Below, piece after piece: positions 1-5,145 of a DNA stretch of 5,145 nt. Within the stretch, counting starts at the first letter, position 1. The number at the start of each line of letters is the position of its first letter. This DNA comes from Chloroflexi bacterium RBG_13_51_52 (GTDB taxonomy: Bacteria > Chloroflexota > Dehalococcoidia > Dehalococcoidales > RBG-16-60-22): NCBI GenBank assembly GCA_001796525.1, contig MGMT01000037.1:1-5145 (forward strand), written 5' to 3'. A model generated the notes under the pieces. It made no database searches. It was given only the letters and a program-made list of their open reading frames with translations, and was not told where the DNA came from. A program made the position numbers and the translations under genes.

Positions 1-10
1 AGCCGCTAAA

Positions 11-15
11 AGGAG
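11..15 (+). promoter_or_regulatory. Ribosome binding site deciding the oxidoreductase start
   Basis: AGGAG lies 5 nt before ATG 21. An in-frame GTG at 15 overlaps this Shine-Dalgarno sequence and would leave no spacing, so ATG 21 is the better start. A TAA at 7-9 could be the stop of an upstream gene lying just outside the window, but too little sequence is present to tell. Confidence 0.75.
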
Positions 16-20
16 TGAAA

Positions 21-1844
21 ATGGCCGGAGGATACATCGGGAAGCTGCTTTTTGTGAACCTGTCTACCGGAACGATAAAAGAGGAAACGCCGGAAGAAAA
101 TTTATTACGTGACTTTATCGGGGGATACGGGGTAGGAGGAAGATTGCTGTACAGCCGGCAAAAGGGCGGAGTAGACCCGTTAGGTCCGGATAATACGCTG
201 GGCATAATGACCGGCCCGCTAACAGGCACACCGACTCCGATGGGATGCCGCTACGTGGTGGTGGGAAAATCGCCACTGACGGGAGCGTGGGGAGACGCCA
301 ATTGCGGGGCAGACTTCGGGCCGCATTTGAAATTCGCCGGATATGACGGCGTGTTTTTCACAGGTATTGCTACAAAGCCGGTCTATCTTCTCATTAACAA
401 CGGCAAAGCGGAATTGAAAGACGCCACCCGCCTGTGGGGCAAAAGCACCTTTGAAACCGAGGATATTTTACAGGCTGAACACGGTAAAAACGCCAAAGTA
501 ATCAGCATCGGCACGGCGGGGGAAAAACTCTCACTCATCGCCTCTATCGTCACCCAAAAGGGGTCGGTGGCGGGGCGCTCGGGGCTGGGGGCGGTAATGG
601 GTTCTAAAAAGCTTAAAGCGGTGGTGGTACTGGGCGATGGAAAAGTAACCGTAGCGGATAGTGAAACGGTCGATAAACTAAGAAAAGAATACCTGGCAGC
701 CTTCAAGAGTCCCATCACCGGGGGACTTCACCAGTGGGGCACGGCGATACATACGGACAGCTCTGTGCACAGCGGGGATACACCGGTTAAAAACTGGGGA
801 GGAGTGGGGATTAGAGATATACCGGACGTATCCGGCTTGAGCAAGGAGCTGATTAACGCCAACGTGGAAAAGCGGGGCGGTTGCTGGCGCTGTCCGATTG
901 CCTGCCGGGGCAGCCTGAAAGAAGGACCGGGAGAATATAAATATCCGGCCGGGACGAAAAGACCGGAATACGAGACCGCCGCCGCATTCGGGGGAATGTG
1001 CGCTAATACCAACGCCGAGGCAATCGCCATGGCGAACCATATCTGCAACTACTACGGGATAGACACGATTTCCACCGGCACGATTATCGCCTTTGCGATG
1101 GAATGTTACGAGCACGGCATCATCACGAAAAAGGACACCGACGGCATCGAGCTTAAGTGGGGCGACCACCGGGCGATGGTCGCCATGATTGAGAAACTGG
1201 CGAAACGCGAGGGCTTCGGCGGGGTGCTGGCGGACGGCGTTAAGAAAGCCGCCGAGAGAATCGGCAAGGGCGCCGAAAAATTCGCGGTGCACATCGGGGG
1301 GCAGGAACTGGGGCTGCACGACCCGAAGTTCGATTTCCCGGCTTTCGCCGGAACGCCCACCGCCGCCAAGTACATGATGGACGCCGCGCCGGGACGCCAT
1401 ACCGGAGGCTTTGGCCCCACCCACTTTGCCTGGCTGATTGTCAACGCCACCGGCCTGTGCCTGCACGTGAATACCGTGGTCGACGGTTTAAAGTACGCCA
1501 CGGAATTCCTCGCCGCCGTGACCGGCTGGCAGCGCCCGCGCGAGGAAATCCTCAAATGCGGCGAGAGAATCGGCATAATGCGGCACGTCTTTACCCTGCG
1601 CGAAGGCGATAATCCGATTAACCGAAAGGTACACGGGCGAATTACCGGGGAACCGCCGCAGCAGGAAGGACCCCTGGCAGGCGTAACGGCGGATATTAAA
1701 GAACAGGTATACTGGAACCTCGGCGCGCTGGACTGGGACAGGGTTACCGCCAAGCCGAGCCGACAAAAGCTATTGGAACTGGGGCTCAACGACATAGCAG
1801 AGGAATTATGGCCGGCGCAGGCAATGCCGGGTGGCGGACCTTAA
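21..1844 (+). CDS. Aldehyde ferredoxin oxidoreductase family protein (tungsten-pterin, 4Fe-4S)
   Basis: Cytoplasmic enzyme of 607 aa, a normal length for the family. Known members oxidise aldehydes to carboxylic acids at a tungsten-bispterin centre and pass electrons through a 4Fe-4S cluster to ferredoxin. Visible: an N-terminal AOR domain (about 4-205) with the pterin-binding stretch ANCGADFG...LKFAGYDG (93-110) and GRSGLGAVMGSKKLKAV (185-201). The C-terminal domain carries the cluster ligands C288, C291, C295 (CxxCxxxC) and C480 in NATGLC. The first three match the numbering I recall for Pyrococcus furiosus AOR (288, 291, 295, with 494 as the fourth). Other conserved blocks are RPEYET (314-319), GIDTISTG (346-353) and GLHDPK (431-436). 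E316 or E318 and H433 are candidates for the active-site Glu and His. No cofactor ligand appears to be missing. The cupin gene follows 56 bp downstream on the same strand. The substrate is unknown, and a specialised family member such as a BamB-like protein cannot be excluded. Confidence 0.95.
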   Translation: MAGGYIGKLLFVNLSTGTIKEETPEENLLRDFIGGYGVGGRLLYSRQKGGVDPLGPDNTLGIMTGPLTGTPTPMGCRYVVVGKSPLTGAWGDANCGADFGPHLKFAGYDGVFFTGIATKPVYLLINNGKAELKDATRLWGKSTFETEDILQAEHGKNAKVISIGTAGEKLSLIASIVTQKGSVAGRSGLGAVMGSKKLKAVVVLGDGKVTVADSETVDKLRKEYLAAFKSPITGGLHQWGTAIHTDSSVHSGDTPVKNWGGVGIRDIPDVSGLSKELINANVEKRGGCWRCPIACRGSLKEGPGEYKYPAGTKRPEYETAAAFGGMCANTNAEAIAMANHICNYYGIDTISTGTIIAFAMECYEHGIITKKDTDGIELKWGDHRAMVAMIEKLAKREGFGGVLADGVKKAAERIGKGAEKFAVHIGGQELGLHDPKFDFPAFAGTPTAAKYMMDAAPGRHTGGFGPTHFAWLIVNATGLCLHVNTVVDGLKYATEFLAAVTGWQRPREEILKCGERIGIMRHVFTLREGDNPINRKVHGRITGEPPQQEGPLAGVTADIKEQVYWNLGALDWDRVTAKPSRQKLLELGLNDIAEELWPAQAMPGGGP

Positions 1845-1884
1845 TCCTGAATATGATATATATACAATTCTGGGCATAGCACAA

Positions 1885-1891
1885 AAGGAGG
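1885..1891 (+). promoter_or_regulatory. Strong ribosome binding site of the cupin gene
   Basis: AAGGAGG lies 9 nt before ATG 1901. The 56-bp gap after the oxidoreductase stop has no convincing hairpin. It contains an AT-rich run ending in TACAAT (1863-1868), which could be a weak internal -10 box, but no good -35 box is at the right distance. Read-through from the oxidoreductase gene is the simpler reading. Confidence 0.8.
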
Positions 1892-1900
1892 AAGACTGAT

Positions 1901-2398
1901 ATGGCTAAAACGAAATACGGGAAATATTTTCTGACATACGAGGGAGAGCAGAATTTTCCTCTGGGCAAGATTCTGGCACGTTTCGACAATACTACTGTCA
2001 AAGGCAGCCTTTTCTATTTCCTTCACTGGGTAACGCCTGAAACAGATTTAAACGCGGACGGATTCAAGGTAGGGCACCCGCCACACATACATAAAGCCGC
2101 CGAACTCCTATTCCACATCGGTACGAACCCGAAAGACCCGATGGACCTCGGCGCAGAAATTGAGTTTCACATGGGCGAGGAAATGGAAAGGCACGTGATT
2201 ACCAGAACGACGGTTATTTTCATACCGCCGATGGTCGTGCATGCCCCCTGGAAACCTTTAAAGATTAATAAGCCGTTCCTGTTTCTAGAGGTTAATCAGG
2301 AACTTGAGCACACTGAAAAGTTTTTTCCGGAGCTACTGCCTGAAGAAAAGAGAACGATTGTAGACTGGAATGCCTGGAAAAATAAGGGATTTCAATAA
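1901..2398 (+). CDS. Small single-domain cupin protein, function unknown
   Basis: A 165-aa soluble protein with no signal peptide or membrane segment. Cupins are small beta-barrels that usually bind a divalent metal through a first motif with two His and a Glu and a second motif with one His. Visible here: first motif GHPPHIHKAAE, with H62, H64 and E68 as likely ligands (H59 is also near). The second motif is PPMVVHAPWKP, with H114 as the likely last ligand. The barrel spans roughly residues 35-132. The remainder is a charged C-terminal tail (133-165) with two aromatic clusters (FFPELLP and DWNAWKNKGF). It probably shares a transcript with the oxidoreductase gene. Its role could be catalytic (isomerase, dioxygenase-like or decarboxylase), metal handling or ligand sensing. 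Cupin sequence does not fix function, and I do not recognise a named subfamily. Confidence 0.85.
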   Translation: MAKTKYGKYFLTYEGEQNFPLGKILARFDNTTVKGSLFYFLHWVTPETDLNADGFKVGHPPHIHKAAELLFHIGTNPKDPMDLGAEIEFHMGEEMERHVITRTTVIFIPPMVVHAPWKPLKINKPFLFLEVNQELEHTEKFFPELLPEEKRTIVDWNAWKNKGFQ

Positions 2399-2404
2399 AG
2401 GCAA

Positions 2405-2911
2405 TTAACCAAGCTTTTCGAGAAGGTCGGTCATGCGGTGGCACATTTTCCCGGTCAGTGCTATCATGGTTTTCTGTTCTTCCATACTCAAACAATCCAT
2501 CACATGCTTGGCTCTCTTGTCTGCCATATTAAGGTTATTCTGCACGTACTGGCGTCCAGCCTCGGTTACCTTTAAGCGGGTAACCCGTCGGTCCTTGCTG
2601 GAAAAATCGCGGGCGATAAAGCCTTCTTTTTCAAGGTTATCTACAATCTTGGTCACGCTGTGCTTGGAACGGAACATCACGTCCGCAAGCCTGGTAGGAG
2701 TCGTAACTACTCCGCTGAACACAAGATTAAACATGGCAATCGAATGCAGCGGGCTGACCTCGTCTTTTTTCATGGTTATTTCACAATACCTTTTCACCGT
2801 ATCGGCAAAAGTAACGCAGCGCCAGAAAATCGCCCCTTCTGACTTGGCGGAGTCAGCCTTACTACCACGAGAAGTTTTACTTTTTAAAGCCGGGGATTTC
2901 TTTTTAGGCAT
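2405..2911 (-). CDS. MarR family winged helix-turn-helix transcriptional regulator
   Basis: A 168-aa DNA-binding protein, slightly long for MarR because of an N-terminal tail (about 1-25) rich in Lys and Ser. MarR proteins act as dimers, usually repress their own or adjacent genes, and release DNA on binding small, often aromatic or phenolic, ligands or on oxidation. Visible: a winged-helix core with TPTRLADVMF (71-80), the recognition helix around SKHSVTKIVDNLEKEG (82-97), and a wing with SSKDRRVTRLKVTEAGR (104-120), the classical D-R-x-x-x-L-x-x-T signature. Four cysteines (C32, C43, C140, C157) might allow redox sensing, but no known sensor pattern is recognised. The start is supported by GAGGA at 2916-2920, 4 nt upstream. 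It lies 130 bp downstream of the SDR gene on the same strand and converges with the cupin gene at a 6-bp gap. Likely targets are the nearby promoters (inference). Confidence 0.93.
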   Translation of the reverse strand: MPKKKSPALKSKTSRGSKADSAKSEGAIFWRCVTFADTVKRYCEITMKKDEVSPLHSIAMFNLVFSGVVTTPTRLADVMFRSKHSVTKIVDNLEKEGFIARDFSSKDRRVTRLKVTEAGRQYVQNNLNMADKRAKHVMDCLSMEEQKTMIALTGKMCHRMTDLLEKLG

Positions 2912-2950
2912 ATCGTCCTCAACCTTTCCACACAGGAAAAAACGTTAACA

Positions 2951-2965
2951 AAAATGATTTTACCA
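2951..2965 (-). promoter_or_regulatory. Candidate extended -10 promoter and overlapping dyad for the MarR gene
   Basis: Read on the - strand, TGGTAAAAT (2957-2965) matches an extended -10 element (TGnTATAAT, one mismatch in the hexamer). It would start transcription near 2950 and leave a leader of about 40 nt. No good -35 hexamer is seen at 16-18 bp, which extended -10 promoters tolerate. The box overlaps a perfect 11-bp dyad, AAAAT-G-ATTTT (2951-2961). A repressor bound there would block the promoter, so self-regulation by the MarR protein is plausible. The gap 2912-3041 shows no clear terminator after the SDR gene. Confidence 0.4.
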
Positions 2966-3041
2966 TAAAGCATCTAGCGATACATAATTATCTTTTCTTT
3001 TGCCTGCTTGCGCCTGCAGTACCAGACTCAAAGATACTCAA

Positions 3042-3824
3042 TTACGAGGAAGTCATGCCACCGTCGACGGGCATGACGTGACCGGTGATAAACGACGCGG
3101 CATCAGAGCAAAGCCATATTACGGCTTCGGCAATATCCTCCGGCTGGGCGACCCGCTTTAAAGGAATCATATTCATCATTTCCTGTTTTATCCCCGGGTT
3201 GGCGCCGGTGAGGTATTCCAGCAAGAGAGTCCTGTCAGTAGGACCCGGCAATACGGTATTAACACGGATACCGGAAGCGGCGCCCTCCAGCGCAGCGGTT
3301 TTAGTCAGACCCAGAAGACCGCTTTTGCTGGCATTGTAAGCACAGAAGCCGGGCACAGGTTTGAGCGCGCCGACCGAAGAGGTGTTGACGATGACGCCGT
3401 ATTTTTGTTTGAGCATCTGTTTCATTTCATATTTCATGCAGAGAAAAACGCCTTTTAGATTGATATCGATGGTGCGGTCCCAGATTTCTTCCGGGCAGTC
3501 CACGATATTAACGACGGGGACACGCTTGCCGTCGGGGCCGATGCCGGCGTTATTAAAAGCGTAGTCCAGCCGACCGTAAAGACTAACGCATTCGGCGACC
3601 ATTGCCTCGACATCGGAGGCTTTAGAGACATCACACCTGACAAAGGCAGCTTCACCGCCGGCCTTCTTTATCATTTTTACCGTCTCCTCGCCGCCCTTGA
3701 TATTAGAGTCGGTAGCCACGATTACCTTAGCGCCCTCGCGGGCGAATACCTGCGCGGTAACCCTGCCGATTCCCGAAGCTCCACCGGTCACCAAAGCCAC
3801 CCGGCCGTCGAATTTCTTAGCCAT
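3042..3824 (-). CDS. Classical short-chain dehydrogenase/reductase, probably NAD-dependent
   Basis: A 260-aa soluble Rossmann-fold oxidoreductase that interconverts an alcohol and a ketone or aldehyde. Visible: the cofactor motif TGGASGIG (13-20), an acidic D39 at the end of the second strand (which in this family favours NAD over NADP), CDVS (64-67), NNAG (91-94), catalytic N122, S150, Y163 and K167 (YNASK), the LPGPT loop (192-196), and the C-terminal MPVDGG (251-256). All four catalytic residues are present. The frame opens 27 bp earlier at 3851, but the ATG at 3824 has a strong Shine-Dalgarno sequence and begins the usual MAKKFDGRVALVTGG sequence, so that start is chosen. It is transcribed divergently from the second SDR gene, with its own promoter in the gap, and the MarR gene lies downstream on the same strand. 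Such SDRs are often annotated as FabG-like or glucose 1-dehydrogenase-like. The real substrate is unknown. Confidence 0.95.
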   Translation of the reverse strand: MAKKFDGRVALVTGGASGIGRVTAQVFAREGAKVIVATDSNIKGGEETVKMIKKAGGEAAFVRCDVSKASDVEAMVAECVSLYGRLDYAFNNAGIGPDGKRVPVVNIVDCPEEIWDRTIDINLKGVFLCMKYEMKQMLKQKYGVIVNTSSVGALKPVPGFCAYNASKSGLLGLTKTAALEGAASGIRVNTVLPGPTDRTLLLEYLTGANPGIKQEMMNMIPLKRVAQPEDIAEAVIWLCSDAASFITGHVMPVDGGMTSS

Positions 3825-3830
3825 GTTACG

Positions 3831-3839
3831 TCTCCTTTT
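3831..3839 (-). promoter_or_regulatory. Ribosome binding site deciding the start of the - strand SDR
   Basis: On the - strand this reads AAAAGGAGA, with 6 nt to ATG 3824. It lies inside the longer open frame that begins at 3851, which argues against that longer start. Confidence 0.8.
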
Positions 3840-3870
3840 CTCCATCGTCAATGTAGTTTACTTTTTATAC

Positions 3871-3904
3871 ATTATAATTATATAATTACTTCAAAACAAA
3901 TCAA
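3871..3904 (-). promoter_or_regulatory. Promoter region of the - strand SDR, two overlapping sigma70-like options
   Basis: On the - strand there are two abutting perfect TATAAT boxes. TATAAT at 3871-3876 pairs with TTGTTT at 3894-3899 (17-bp spacer). TATAAT at 3877-3882 pairs with TTGATT at 3899-3904 (16-bp spacer). Either would start transcription about 40-50 nt before ATG 3824. The -35 region abuts the inverted repeat at 3910-3932. Confidence 0.6.
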
Positions 3905-3909
3905 TTACA

Positions 3910-3932
3910 GGACTCTGGTACAATAACAGTCC
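3910..3932. repeat. Inverted repeat between the divergent promoters, candidate operator
   Basis: GGACT (3910-3914) and AGTCC (3928-3932) form a perfect 5-bp dyad around 13 nt, with arm centres 18 bp apart. A further matching base pair lies inside the arms. It sits just upstream of the -35 region of the - strand SDR promoter and where the -35 of the + strand promoter would fall. A dimeric regulator bound here could control both genes. The short arms mean chance is possible. Confidence 0.35.
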
Positions 3933-3940
3933 ATTTGGTA

Positions 3941-3946
3941 TATAAT
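3941..3946 (+). promoter_or_regulatory. Candidate -10 box for the + strand SDR/mutase operon
   Basis: A perfect TATAAT lies 74 nt before ATG 4021. The expected -35 position holds only weak matches (GGTACA at 3917-3922, 18-bp spacer), which would suit an activated or regulated promoter. An alternative is an extended -10, TGGTACAAT (3916-3924), further upstream inside the inverted repeat. The start would be near 3953, giving a leader of about 68 nt. Confidence 0.45.
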
Positions 3947-3955
3947 AGCAAAAAG

Positions 3956-3993
3956 GGTATCAATCCTGCACATTGTAAGCTATAAATGATACC
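3956..3993 (+). repeat. 7-bp inverted repeat in the leader of the + strand SDR operon
   Basis: GGTATCA (3956-3962) and TGATACC (3987-3993) are perfect reverse complements 24 nt apart, with centres separated by 31 bp, about three helical turns. GGTATA (3937-3942) and TATACC (4000-4005) flank them as a looser outer pair. The inner pair would start just after the predicted transcription start. It could be two half-sites for a regulator or an RNA stem in the leader. No known riboswitch is recognised. Confidence 0.4.
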
Positions 3994-4008
3994 ATATTTT
4001 ATACCGTC

Positions 4009-4014
4009 AGGAGG
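4009..4014 (+). promoter_or_regulatory. Ribosome binding site deciding the start of the + strand SDR
   Basis: A perfect AGGAGG lies 6 nt before ATG 4021. The in-frame GTG at 4018 is only 3 nt away and is less likely. A TTG at 4024 is also possible but weaker. Confidence 0.8.
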
Positions 4015-4020
4015 AACGTG

Positions 4021-4830
4021 ATGTTGCTCAAAAATAAAGTGGCAATCGTTACCGGGGGCGCTAAGGGAATGGGGAGGGGCATCGCCCTTAAATTCGCCGA
4101 GGAAGGCTGCGACGTCGTAGTTAATGCCCTGCACCTCGACGGGGCGGAAAAAGTGGCGGAGGAGATTAAAGCCCTGGGACGCAAGTCCATGGCGATAAAA
4201 GCCGATATTTCAAAAAGCGCCGAGGTTAACGACATGGCAGCCCAGACAATAAAGAAATTCGGGAAAATAGACATTTTAGTCAATAACGCCGGAGGCGTCA
4301 GCGGGGTGAAGGGCGGCGACAGCAGCACGGCTACCGAAGCGGATTGGGACAAGGTATTGAGCGTGAACCTCAAGGGCGCTTTCCTGTGCTGCATGGCGGT
4401 AATCCCCGGCATGAAAAAGCAAAAATACGGCAAAATCATCAACCTGTCATCGATGGGGGCGGTAAATCCGGCGGTTTCCGTACTGCACTATCATGCGGCG
4501 AAAGCGGGCGTGCTGGGCCTGACTACAAACCTGGCTTTTGAACTCGCCCCTTTTAACATTTACGTAAACGCCATCGTACCCGGACCCATCGAGACACCCT
4601 TCTGGGATTCCCTGCAACCGCCGGGACCGCAAAGAGACGCCTTTTTTAAAGCTCTGGCGCAAAAGGAAGTGCCGCTGGGGAGAATGGGCAAACCGGAAGA
4701 TATTGCCGGACCGGCTCTGTTCCTGGCATCCGGCATGTCCGATTACATTACGGGACAGGTTATTTATGTAGCCGGCGGGCAGCCGCTTTTATCCCATGCG
4801 GCAACGTTTTTATCGGCGCCACGCGAGTAA
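4021..4830 (+). CDS. Short-chain dehydrogenase/reductase, FabG-like
   Basis: A 269-aa soluble Rossmann-fold oxidoreductase for alcohol/carbonyl interconversion. Visible: the cofactor motif TGGAKGMG (11-18), ADIS (61-64), NNAG (88-91), catalytic N116, S144, Y157 and K161 (YHAAK), the VPGPIETPF loop (187-195), and RMGKPEDIA (221-229). The second strand ends in N35 rather than Asp, unlike the neighbouring SDR, so cofactor choice may differ and NADP is possible. The usual VDGG near the C terminus is VAGG (250-253), followed by an unusual 16-residue tail (254-269). It probably heads an operon with the mutase-E-like gene 38 bp downstream, with no terminator between them. That pairing suggests it acts on a precursor or product of the mutase reaction (inference). 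The substrate is unknown. Confidence 0.95.
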   Translation: MLLKNKVAIVTGGAKGMGRGIALKFAEEGCDVVVNALHLDGAEKVAEEIKALGRKSMAIKADISKSAEVNDMAAQTIKKFGKIDILVNNAGGVSGVKGGDSSTATEADWDKVLSVNLKGAFLCCMAVIPGMKKQKYGKIINLSSMGAVNPAVSVLHYHAAKAGVLGLTTNLAFELAPFNIYVNAIVPGPIETPFWDSLQPPGPQRDAFFKALAQKEVPLGRMGKPEDIAGPALFLASGMSDYITGQVIYVAGGQPLLSHAATFLSAPRE

Positions 4831-4858
4831 AGTCAGGCAGTCTATAACTTCAAACCCT

Positions 4859-4863
4859 GGAGG
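4859..4863 (+). promoter_or_regulatory. Ribosome binding site of the mutase-E-like gene
   Basis: GGAGG lies 5 nt before ATG 4869, in the 38-bp gap after the SDR stop. It supports translation of the truncated frame at the window edge. Confidence 0.75.
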
Positions 4864-4868
4864 AAACG

Positions 4869-5145
4869 ATGAAAGCATTCAAAATCCGCAACAAACGCGT
4901 CGACGACGATTTGCTGATGAAGAGGCGACGGGAGGAGCTGAACAAGTGGCCGACCGGCAAAGAAGTCGATTTCGAAGAAGCAGTAGCATACCAGAAAAGC
5001 CTGCCGGACAGTAAAATCTGGTGGAAGGTAATGACCAAGCTGCGCGAGGAAGGCAGGATGAGCGTCTTCCCCAGGGCAGGGACACCGATACTGGAAAAAA
5101 TGATAGAACTATGCCAGGGACTAAGAGACTCCGGCGTCGTCCTCA
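4869..5145 (+). CDS. Glutamate mutase (methylaspartate mutase) epsilon-subunit-like protein, 5' part only
   Basis: Only the first 92 codons are present and the frame runs off the right edge. Full-length family members are about 480 aa. The E subunit is the TIM-barrel part of coenzyme-B12 glutamate mutase, which interconverts L-glutamate and 3-methylaspartate together with a small B12-binding S subunit. Recognised by the N-terminal pattern RREELNKWPTGKEVDFEEAVAY (20-41), then LPDSK (45-49), EEG (60-62) and PRAG (68-71), in the same order and spacing as the clostridial protein as I recall it. R69 aligns with Arg66 of the Clostridium cochlearium enzyme, one of three arginines gripping the substrate carboxylates. 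The other two would lie beyond the window. After residue 86 the sequence (DSGVVL) departs from the usual DEGGADLLP, so it may be a divergent paralogue with another substrate. A B12-binding subunit and a MutL-type chaperone gene would be expected downstream. Confidence 0.8.
   Translation, partial: MKAFKIRNKRVDDDLLMKRRREELNKWPTGKEVDFEEAVAYQKSLPDSKIWWKVMTKLREEGRMSVFPRAGTPILEKMIELCQGLRDSGVVL

Noticed and set aside
678..1466. Long - strand open frame (262 codons) opposite the oxidoreductase gene
   Set aside because: It lies wholly inside a clearly conserved gene, its composition looks like a reverse-strand shadow, and it matches no recognised domain.
1106..1795. - strand open frame of 229 codons opposite the oxidoreductase C-terminal half
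   Set aside because: It overlaps the cluster-binding domain on the other strand and has no recognisable motifs.
2433..2948. + strand open frame of 171 codons opposite the MarR gene
   Set aside because: The - strand frame has an unmistakable MarR winged helix and an RBS. The opposite frame shows no family pattern.
2912..3041. Possible rho-independent terminator after the - strand SDR
   Set aside because: I looked for a GC stem followed by T residues on the - strand. Only direct repeats and a CTGCAG palindrome were found, with no stable stem.
3825..3851. Nine-residue N-terminal extension of the - strand SDR
   Set aside because: The extension includes the Shine-Dalgarno of the internal ATG at 3824 and precedes the normal start of SDR proteins.
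3956..4005. Riboswitch (for example cobalamin) in the leader of the SDR/mutase operon
   Set aside because: The leader is only about 68 nt, too short for a cobalamin riboswitch, and no B12-box-like sequence is visible.
4796..5014. + strand frame overlapping the end of the second SDR and the mutase-E start
   Set aside because: It is out of frame with the gene that has a good RBS and family motifs, and is rich in Arg/Gln as expected for a shadow.

Overview
This looks like a chromosomal or metagenomic fragment from an anaerobic bacterium. The signs are a tungsten-type aldehyde:ferredoxin oxidoreductase, the start of a gene resembling the E subunit of coenzyme-B12 glutamate mutase, strong AGGAGG-type ribosome binding sites and sigma70-like promoters in AT-rich gaps. 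The sequence does not settle the phylum. Peptococcaceae-like Firmicutes, Chloroflexota (Dehalococcoidia-like) and Desulfobacterota would all fit. There are no RNA genes, CRISPR arrays, insertion sequences or phage genes.

Layout. On the + strand, positions 21-1844 encode an aldehyde ferredoxin oxidoreductase family enzyme, followed by a small cupin protein at 1901-2398. A MarR-type regulator (2405-2911, - strand) converges on the cupin gene with a gap of only 6 bp. Upstream of the regulator, also on the - strand, is a classical short-chain dehydrogenase/reductase (SDR, 3042-3824). A 196-bp AT-rich divergent region (3825-4020) separates it from a second SDR on the + strand (4021-4830). After 38 bp that gene is followed by a mutase-E-like gene (4869 onward) cut by the window edge.

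How the genes may work together (inference). The set suggests anaerobic catabolism of a small organic or carboxylic compound. The SDRs would interconvert an alcohol or hydroxyacid with a carbonyl. The B12 mutase would rearrange a carbon skeleton. The oxidoreductase would oxidise an aldehyde to an acid and pass electrons to ferredoxin. The cupin is a metal-binding protein of unknown role, and the MarR protein is the likely local regulator. The substrate cannot be read from the sequence.

The least routine items are the mutase-E-like 5' end, which keeps the substrate-arginine motif but sits behind an SDR, and the inverted repeats in the divergent region and at the MarR promoter. Both could be operators. 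Nothing here clearly amounts to a new system. The strongest lead is the uncharacterised mutase/SDR/oxidoreductase combination.
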